Shown here: one piece after another, positions 5,980 through 9,841 of the stretch | How the letters are laid out: every line of letters begins with the position of its first letter | Position numbering within the stretch: position 1 is the first letter of the stretch | Assembly (NCBI GenBank): GCA_016210245.1 | Contig: JACQUR010000273.1 | Location: 1-9,841 of the forward strand | DNA: 9,841 nt | DNA from: Chloroflexota bacterium | GTDB lineage: Bacteria; Chloroflexota; UBA6077; JACQUR01 | Direction: 5' to 3' | Notes under the pieces: generated by a model | Databases searched by the model: none | What the model saw: the letters and a program-made list of their open reading frames with translations, nothing else | Told to the model about the DNA's origin: nothing | Made by a program: the position numbers and the translations under genes

Positions 5980-7905
5980 ATGACACCTGGGGACAACGGA
6001 GCACCACAGCCCCTGTTCCCGCGCGAGCGGCGGACGTCGTTGCCCGGCGGGTACATGGGCAGGATCCTGCGCGTCGACCTGAGCACCGGCAGCCTGCGCG
6101 ACGAGCGCCTGCCCGAGGAGCCCGTCCTGCGCACGTTGTGGGGCGGGCAGTTGCTGGCCGAGTACATCCTGCTGCGCGAGCTGCCGACGGGCATCGATGC
6201 CTACAGCCCGCAGAGCCTGATCGTCGGGATGGCCGGCCCGATCACCGGCACGGGCTACACACCGGGCGGCACCAAGCTGTGTACCGTGTACCTCAGCCCG
6301 GCCACCCGCTACACCCTCGGCCGAGGGGCCACCAGCGGCTTTCTGGGGGTAGCGCTCAAGGCCGCGGGCTACGACGGGTTCATCATCACCGGCGTCGCGC
6401 CGCGCCCGAGCTACCTGTACTTCAACGAAGGCCGAGCCGAGCTGCGCGACGCCAGCCGCCTGTGGGGCAAGGGGACGCGGGAAACCGAAGAGACGCTGCG
6501 GGCGGAGGTCGGCTATCCGGACGCGCGGGTCGGATGCATCGGCCCGGCCGGGGAGCACCTGGTCCGCGCTGCAATGCTGGTCAACGACGCCTATCACAAC
6601 GCCGCGCACGGCGTCGGCGGGGTGATGGGCTCCAAGCGCCTCAAGGCCATCGTTGCCTGGGGAACCCAGCGCCCCGTCATCGCGGACCGGGCGGCCCTGG
6701 TCGACGCGGGACGCCGCTGGACCACCGCACTGCAGCCGCGGGTGTACACGGCGCGGGAGCGCAAGACCAGCGTGGGCTACGGCGAGTCCCTGGGCAAGGG
6801 CGGGCTCACCAGGTACAACTGGCGGAGCACGCTCATCACCGACGAGAACCGCGGCTTCGACCAGAATACCGTCGCCGTGTCCTCCTGTTTCCAGTGCTCG
6901 CGCCAGTGCCGCTTGGACGTCACCATCGGCGAGGGGCAGCACACGGGCACAGTCGGCCGTTTCAACGGCGGCAGCGAGTGGATGGACACGTTCTACAACC
7001 TCGGCTTCAAGGGCAACGACGTGTGGTACCTGGCCGAGCGGCTCAACGACCTGGGCATCGAGTGCAGCCACTTCGCCAATGGCGCCGGCCTGGCCTTCGA
7101 AGCTTGGGAGAAGGGCGTGCTCGGCCCGGAACAGACCGATGGCCTGGTGCTGGAGTGGGGCAACCTGGAGGCCACCGAGGCCCTGCTGGAGCGGTGCGCG
7201 CGCCGCCAGGGCTGGCTGGGGAACCTGCTGGCCGATGGCCCGAAGGACCTGGCGCTGGCCCTGGGCGGGGAGGCGCTCCAGTGGGTGGTGCATACCAAGG
7301 GCGGCACCCCCGCCCAGCACGAGTGGCGACCGCTCATGGGCCAGATGCTGCGCGAGTTGGTGGGCAGCGGCGGCATGAAGCCGCAGGGCGCCGGCGGAGC
7401 GATGCCAGCGCCCGACCTGCGCTCCCGCGAGACGTGGGGCCCGCTCGATCCGCTGCGCCCGGAGGGGTGGGCCCGCTCGCACTTCCTCACCGAGCGCTCC
7501 CGCCAGGCGTGTGGGATCATGGGTGGCTGCTGGTTTGCGCTCAACGACTCGGTACCCGATGGCCTGGCGAGCATGGTCGACGCCCTCAACGCCACCACCG
7601 GCTGGGACGTGGACCTGGACGAGCTGCTCGACGCCGGCCATCGGAGCATCCTGCTGCAGAGCCTCTTTGGCACGCAGCGGGGCTGGAAGCCAGAGCACGA
7701 CTGGACCGACGTAGGCCCCCGCTTCCTGGAGCCCGTTCCCGATGGCCCGCACCAGGGCTTCACCATTGCCAGGTTCCTGCCGAACCTGGTCCTGGAGTAC
7801 TACGCGTTGTCCGGCCGCCACCCAGTCTCCGGGCGGCCCTCCAGGGATGTCCTGGAGCGCCTGGGGCTCGGAGAGTTCCTGGAGTGGAGCCACCCTGAGG
7901 CCTGA
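5980..7905 (+). CDS. aor: Aldehyde:ferredoxin oxidoreductase family protein (tungsten/molybdenum pterin enzyme)
   Basis: A 641-aa protein; the family usually has about 600-640 aa. Family members oxidise aldehydes to carboxylic acids, or run in reverse, using a tungsto-bispterin and one [4Fe-4S] cluster, with ferredoxin as electron partner. The start ATG has GGGAGG (5969-5974) 5 nt upstream; family similarity begins at YMGRILRVDLSTG (25-37). The AOR N-terminal domain shows GPITGTGYTPGGTK (86-99), SGFLGVALKAAGYDGFIITG (119-138) and HGVGGVMGSKRLKAIV (210-225). Three cluster ligands are clear in C303-x2-C306-x3-C310; the fourth should be C511 or C517 in ACGIMGGCW. H447 in TPAQHEWRP sits where the family has an active-site His in PxHDPR, here with EWR instead of DPR. 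The substrate cannot be told. A convergent dicluster ferredoxin gene lies 123 bp beyond the stop and is the likely partner. Confidence 0.93.
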   Translation: MTPGDNGAPQPLFPRERRTSLPGGYMGRILRVDLSTGSLRDERLPEEPVLRTLWGGQLLAEYILLRELPTGIDAYSPQSLIVGMAGPITGTGYTPGGTKLCTVYLSPATRYTLGRGATSGFLGVALKAAGYDGFIITGVAPRPSYLYFNEGRAELRDASRLWGKGTRETEETLRAEVGYPDARVGCIGPAGEHLVRAAMLVNDAYHNAAHGVGGVMGSKRLKAIVAWGTQRPVIADRAALVDAGRRWTTALQPRVYTARERKTSVGYGESLGKGGLTRYNWRSTLITDENRGFDQNTVAVSSCFQCSRQCRLDVTIGEGQHTGTVGRFNGGSEWMDTFYNLGFKGNDVWYLAERLNDLGIECSHFANGAGLAFEAWEKGVLGPEQTDGLVLEWGNLEATEALLERCARRQGWLGNLLADGPKDLALALGGEALQWVVHTKGGTPAQHEWRPLMGQMLRELVGSGGMKPQGAGGAMPAPDLRSRETWGPLDPLRPEGWARSHFLTERSRQACGIMGGCWFALNDSVPDGLASMVDALNATTGWDVDLDELLDAGHRSILLQSLFGTQRGWKPEHDWTDVGPRFLEPVPDGPHQGFTIARFLPNLVLEYYALSGRHPVSGRPSRDVLERLGLGEFLEWSHPEA

Positions 7906-7980
7906 GACGGAGTTCAGATTTGAGAGTGCAGAGTGCAGATTGAAATCTGCACTCTGCACTCTCAAATCTGAACTCCGTCT
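7905..7980. repeat. Perfect 37-bp inverted repeat built of heptamers, 2-nt centre
   Basis: Left arm 7905-7941, centre GA (7942-7943), right arm 7944-7980; the arms are perfectly complementary. The inner part reads in period 7 with the words AGATTTG (7916-7922), AGAGTGC (7923-7929 and 7930-7936) and AGATTG (from 7937), the vocabulary of the palindrome at 1467-1535 in a different order. The outer 11 bp of each arm (7905-7915 on the left) are not heptamers. The left arm starts on the last base of the AOR stop codon (TGA 7903-7905). The hairpin could act as a bidirectional terminator between the convergent AOR and ferredoxin genes, although no T-run follows. Confidence 0.95.
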
Positions 7981-7993
7981 GAGACTCCTCTGC

Positions 7994-8014
7994 GGGGCGG
8001 GGACGCCCCGCCCC
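7994..8014. terminator. GC-rich hairpin between convergent genes
   Basis: GGGGCGGGG (7994-8002) and CCCCGCCCC (8006-8014) form a 9-bp stem with loop ACG, 14 bp beyond the stop of the minus-strand ferredoxin gene and after the AOR palindrome. There is no T-run on either side, so it is at best a non-canonical terminator or an RNA-stabilising 3' end. Confidence 0.35.
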
Positions 8015-8028
8015 CCTGGGATGAGGTA

Positions 8029-8235
8029 TCAGTCGTGGGCGCGAATCCGGCGCAGCTTGACGGCGATCGCGTGCTCCGGGCAGGTCTCCTGGCAGATGAA
8101 ACAGTCCACGCACGACTGGTTGCGGGCGACCACGGCCTTGTAGGCCTCGGCGTCGAAGGCGAAGACCAGGGCTCCGCACTCGTACAGGCACAGACCGCAG
8201 CCGGTACACCTGGGGGTGTCGATGACGACTGGCAT
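8029..8235 (-). CDS. Small 2x[4Fe-4S] ferredoxin-like protein
   Basis: A 68-aa soluble electron carrier with two complete cluster motifs: C10-x2-C13-x2-C16-x3-C20 and C42-x2-C45-x2-C48-x3-C52-P. The residue after C20 is Gly rather than the usual Pro, and 21 residues separate the two motifs. A short basic tail, KLRRIRAHD, ends the protein. The start is supported by a purine-rich ribosome site (GAGGGGAGGGAG on the minus strand) directly upstream. The gene converges with the AOR gene, with stops 123 bp apart. AOR enzymes hand electrons to ferredoxins, and small dicluster ferredoxins are often encoded beside them, so it is the likely AOR partner. The opposite orientation means the two are not co-transcribed. 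It could instead serve the hydrogenase-like complex; that cannot be decided from sequence. Confidence 0.9.
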   Translation of the reverse strand: MPVVIDTPRCTGCGLCLYECGALVFAFDAEAYKAVVARNQSCVDCFICQETCPEHAIAVKLRRIRAHD

Positions 8236-8308
8236 GCTCCCTCCCCTCGCGAGCGCCAGCGGCGCCCGGGGCCCACCGGCGCTCGTCCTGCCTGCGTGGG
8301 TGCCCGCG

Positions 8309-8314
8309 ATTGTA
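8309..8314 (-). promoter_or_regulatory. Possible -10 of the ferredoxin gene
   Basis: Read on the minus strand, TACAAT matches TATAAT at 5 of 6 bases, about 75 nt before the ferredoxin ATG. The best -35 at 17 nt (TGGCCT) matches only 3 of 6 bases, so this is tentative. The leader it implies contains an 8-bp stem, CGAGCGCC (8250-8257) with GGCGCTCG (8278-8285), just upstream of the ribosome site. Confidence 0.3.
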
Positions 8315-8387
8315 CGGCTTGCCAGAGCGCAAGGCCAGTCCTGAGCGCGGGGACCGGCGCCGGGTCTTCGTCCTTCAGGGGGAAGTT

Positions 8388-8436
8388 GCCGCCCTGAAGG
8401 GCGGACCTGGGCGTGAGGCCCGCCCTTCAGGGCGGC
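8388..8436. repeat. 17-bp perfect inverted repeat, GC-rich
   Basis: The arm 8388-8404 is exactly complementary to 8420-8436 (core CCGCCCTTCAGGGCGG), with a 15-nt loop. Each arm is itself nearly self-complementary (CCGCCCT against AGGGCGG). An alternative pairing joins CCTTCAGGG (8372-8380) to CCCTGAAGG (8392-8400), so the segment 8392-8400 can choose between two partners. Confidence 0.85.
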
Positions 8437-8494
8437 AGCCCCAGCCCCGGCGGACCTGGGCGTGAGGCCCGCCCTTCAGGGCGGCAGCCCCAGC
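8401..8494. repeat. 45-bp direct repeat, two exact copies at 49-bp period
   Basis: Copies at 8401-8445 and 8450-8494 are identical over 45 bp and separated by 4 bp. Each begins GCGGACCTGGGCGTGAGG and contains one CCGCCCTTCAGGGCGGC hairpin arm (8420-8436 and 8469-8485). The second copy ends 5 bp before the -35 box of the lipoprotein promoter. Exact identity points to recent duplication or active homogenisation. Confidence 0.92.
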
Positions 8495-8499
8495 GGGTG

Positions 8500-8528
8500 T
8501 TGACTTTCGTCTGCGGAGCGCGTATTAA
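8500..8528 (+). promoter_or_regulatory. Sigma-70-type promoter of the solute-binding lipoprotein gene
   Basis: TTGACT (8500-8505; 5 of 6 matches) is followed after exactly 17 nt by TATTAA (8523-8528; 4 of 6 matches). An AT-rich stretch unusual for this DNA continues to 8540. The ATG at 8584 is preceded by AGGGAGGG (8567-8574) with 9 nt spacing. The promoter lies directly downstream of the GC-rich repeat block, which could carry an operator. Confidence 0.6.
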
Positions 8529-8583
8529 ACTCTATATTTCCAGGCTGGATACTGGACATTCCCACCAGGGAGGGAACCTACCG

Positions 8584-9774
8584 ATGTACCGCCTCTTGCC
8601 TGGCGTTGTCGCCCTGTGCCTGCTCGCCCTCGCGGCCACGGCGTGCGCGCCCGCGGCCCCGCCCAGCCCGACTGCGCCGCCCAAGCCTGCGGCGACCGCC
8701 CCGCCCGCCACGCAGCCAGCCGCGACCGCTGCGCCGGCTGCCAAGCCGGCTCCCACGGCCGCTCCTACCGCCCGACCCGCGGCCTCGCCCGCCCCCAAGC
8801 CGGCCTTCGACGAGAAGGCGGTGGCCGATTTCTACGCCGGCAGGACCATCCGCATCCTGGTTGGCTCGGCCGCCGGTGGGGGCTATGACATCTTCGCCCG
8901 CGCTGCCGCCCGGGGCATGCCCCGGTACATCCCTGGCAGTCCGAACGTCATCGCGGAGAACCGGCCGCCCAACAACGTGACCGCCAACCTGGTCTACCGG
9001 TCGGAGCCGAAAGATGGCACCGCGATCGCCCACTTCGCCGAGAGTCTGATCATGCAGCAGTTGCTGGGCGCGGACGGGATCGAGTTCGACGCGGCGAAGT
9101 ACAACTGGCTGGGTGCGGGCGTCCAGGAAGTAATCGCGTGCGTGGCTCGCACCGAGACGGGCATCAAGACCATCGCAGACACGATTGGCGGGAAGGAGCT
9201 GATCGTGGGCACCAACGGGCCGGGCTCCAACATCCACGACATACCGGCCCTGCTGAAGGCCATCCTGGGCGCCAACCTCAAGATCGTGCCGGGCTACCGG
9301 GGCGGCTTCAACGACCTGCACCTGGCCATCGAGCGCAAGGAGGTCGACGGCTACTGCGCCGCGCTGGACGTTATCAGCTCCCGGGCCCGTGACATGCTGG
9401 AAGGCCCGAACCCGACCATCCGCTTCATCGTCGTCACGGGCAGCACGACGCCCAACCAGCCATTGCTGCAAGGGGTGCCGGCGGCCGAGGCGCTGGCCAG
9501 GACCGACGAGGCGAAGCTCCTGCTGCGCACGTACGGTGCGCCAATGGCTATGGGGAAACCGTTCGCGGTCGCTCCGGAAGTGCCGAAGGACCGCGTCGAG
9601 GCGCTGCGCAAGGCCATGGCGGCCACCTTCGCCGACCAGCAGGTCCTGGCCGAGCTGGAGAAAGCTGGCCAGACGGTGAAGTTCACCCCCGGCGAGGGGG
9701 TCGCGCGCCGCGTCCAGGAGGTCATGAGCACCCCGCCAGGCCCGCTGGCCAAGCTGAAGGAGATCCTCAAGTAG
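8584..9774 (+). CDS. Solute-binding lipoprotein, Bug/TctC family (tripartite tricarboxylate transporter receptor type)
   Basis: A 396-aa exported lipoprotein. A lipoprotein signal (hydrophobic residues 5-20, ALAATAC with lipidated C21) is followed by an Ala/Pro/Thr-rich linker (about 22-74) that tethers the binding domain to the membrane, a style common in Chloroflexota lipoproteins. The mature domain starts at VADFYAGRTIRILVGSAAGG (80-99), the first strand and ligand loop of the Bug fold, followed by GYDIFARAAARGMPRYIPG. GVPAAEAL and a C-terminal VPKDRVEALRKAM segment are also typical. Bug proteins bind carboxylates and related solutes for TctAB or other transporters. The second ligand loop, usually NxPGAGG, here reads ENRPPNN (125-131). 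No transporter membrane genes follow within the window. The in-frame extension back to 8413 is repeat DNA upstream of the promoter and is excluded. Confidence 0.93.
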   Translation: MYRLLPGVVALCLLALAATACAPAAPPSPTAPPKPAATAPPATQPAATAAPAAKPAPTAAPTARPAASPAPKPAFDEKAVADFYAGRTIRILVGSAAGGGYDIFARAAARGMPRYIPGSPNVIAENRPPNNVTANLVYRSEPKDGTAIAHFAESLIMQQLLGADGIEFDAAKYNWLGAGVQEVIACVARTETGIKTIADTIGGKELIVGTNGPGSNIHDIPALLKAILGANLKIVPGYRGGFNDLHLAIERKEVDGYCAALDVISSRARDMLEGPNPTIRFIVVTGSTTPNQPLLQGVPAAEALARTDEAKLLLRTYGAPMAMGKPFAVAPEVPKDRVEALRKAMAATFADQQVLAELEKAGQTVKFTPGEGVARRVQEVMSTPPGPLAKLKEILK

Positions 9775-9788
9775 TCGGTGGTCAGACG

Positions 9789-9841
9789 GCAGTAGGCAGT
9801 AGGCAGTATGTGCTCGCGTCCCACTGCCTACTGCCTACTGC
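9789..9841. repeat. Perfect 19-bp inverted repeat of TAGGCAG heptamers, cut by the window end
   Basis: Left arm 9789-9807, 15-nt loop (9808-9822), right arm 9823-9841; the arms are perfectly complementary and may extend beyond the window. In period 7 the left side reads TGGTCAG (9779), ACGGCAG (9786), TAGGCAG (9793) and TAGGCAG (9800). In the same phase TAGTCGG (9772) begins with the stop codon of the lipoprotein gene. The heptamer differs from that of the 1467 and 7905 palindromes, but the architecture is the same. Confidence 0.9.

Larger units (their letters stand above)
8236..8583. other. Intergenic region between divergent ferredoxin and lipoprotein genes
   Basis: 348 bp without a convincing gene. 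It contains the ferredoxin leader with a possible stem (8250-8257 with 8278-8285), a possible minus-strand -10 (8309-8314), the GC-rich inverted and tandem repeat block (8372-8494), and the lipoprotein promoter (8500-8528) with a 55-nt leader to the ATG at 8584. Confidence 0.8.

Noticed and set aside
5960..5983. 7-codon frame overlapping the AOR start codon
   Set aside because: No ribosome site of its own, and its codons are simply the AOR ribosome binding region.
5155..7965. 936-codon open frame on the minus strand
   Set aside because: It lies antisense to both malQ and the AOR gene, which carry full catalytic motifs. In DNA this GC-rich, antisense frames stay open by codon bias, and the translation is low-complexity with no domain I recognise.
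8401..8494. CRISPR-like array
   Set aside because: Only two units with a 4-bp spacer, GC-rich palindromic content and no cas genes.
8413..8583. N-terminal extension of the lipoprotein
   Set aside because: It is translated tandem repeat upstream of the promoter; the start at 8584 gives a proper lipoprotein signal.

Overview
This is a gene-dense, very GC-rich bacterial window with overlapping or closely packed genes. I suspect a Chloroflexota-type organism. The hints are a lipoprotein with a long Ala/Pro/Thr linker, a HydB-like gene coupled to a cyclic-nucleotide-binding gene, and intergenic heptamer palindromes. This is inference from style; no rRNA or marker gene is present.

Left block, minus strand (1-1316): a two-cluster iron-sulfur protein of the HydB/AsrA family runs by an ATGA overlap into a gene that starts with a cyclic-nucleotide-binding (CRP-like) domain and leaves the window at base 1. 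The HydB family feeds electrons to or from an FAD/NAD(P)-binding partner in group 3b [NiFe] hydrogenases (sulfhydrogenases) and in anaerobic sulfite reductase. The catalytic genes, if present, lie beyond base 1. A good sigma-70-type promoter (1372-1400, minus) precedes it.

Divergent gap (1317-1668): it holds that promoter, an octamer array, a perfect 33-bp palindrome built of heptamers, and a small palindrome touching the next ribosome binding site.

Central block, plus strand (1669-5901): a 71-codon unknown protein overlaps (ATGA) glgX, a complete glycogen debranching enzyme, and malQ, a complete 4-alpha-glucanotransferase, follows 70 bp later. Together these two would clear branches from glycogen and rework the released maltodextrins. 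Next comes a complete aldehyde:ferredoxin oxidoreductase (AOR) family tungsten/molybdenum enzyme (5980-7905), with a possible -10 element of its own.

Right block: a convergent small 2x[4Fe-4S] ferredoxin gene (8029-8235, minus) is the obvious candidate electron carrier for the AOR. A second heptamer palindrome (perfect 37-bp arms) and a GC hairpin lie between them. A 348-bp gap carries a GC-rich inverted and tandem repeat, then a strong promoter and a Bug/TctC-type solute-binding lipoprotein (8584-9774). The window ends in a third heptamer palindrome made of a different heptamer.

Read together, the genes suggest an anaerobic or facultative cell that mobilises storage glucan and handles low-potential electrons through ferredoxin, AOR and probably hydrogenase. 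The link between the blocks is inference from neighbourhood. The least explained signal is the set of heptamer-built palindromes. In each palindrome the sequence differences between heptamers are mirrored exactly in the opposite arm, and two of them start at the stop codon of the preceding gene.
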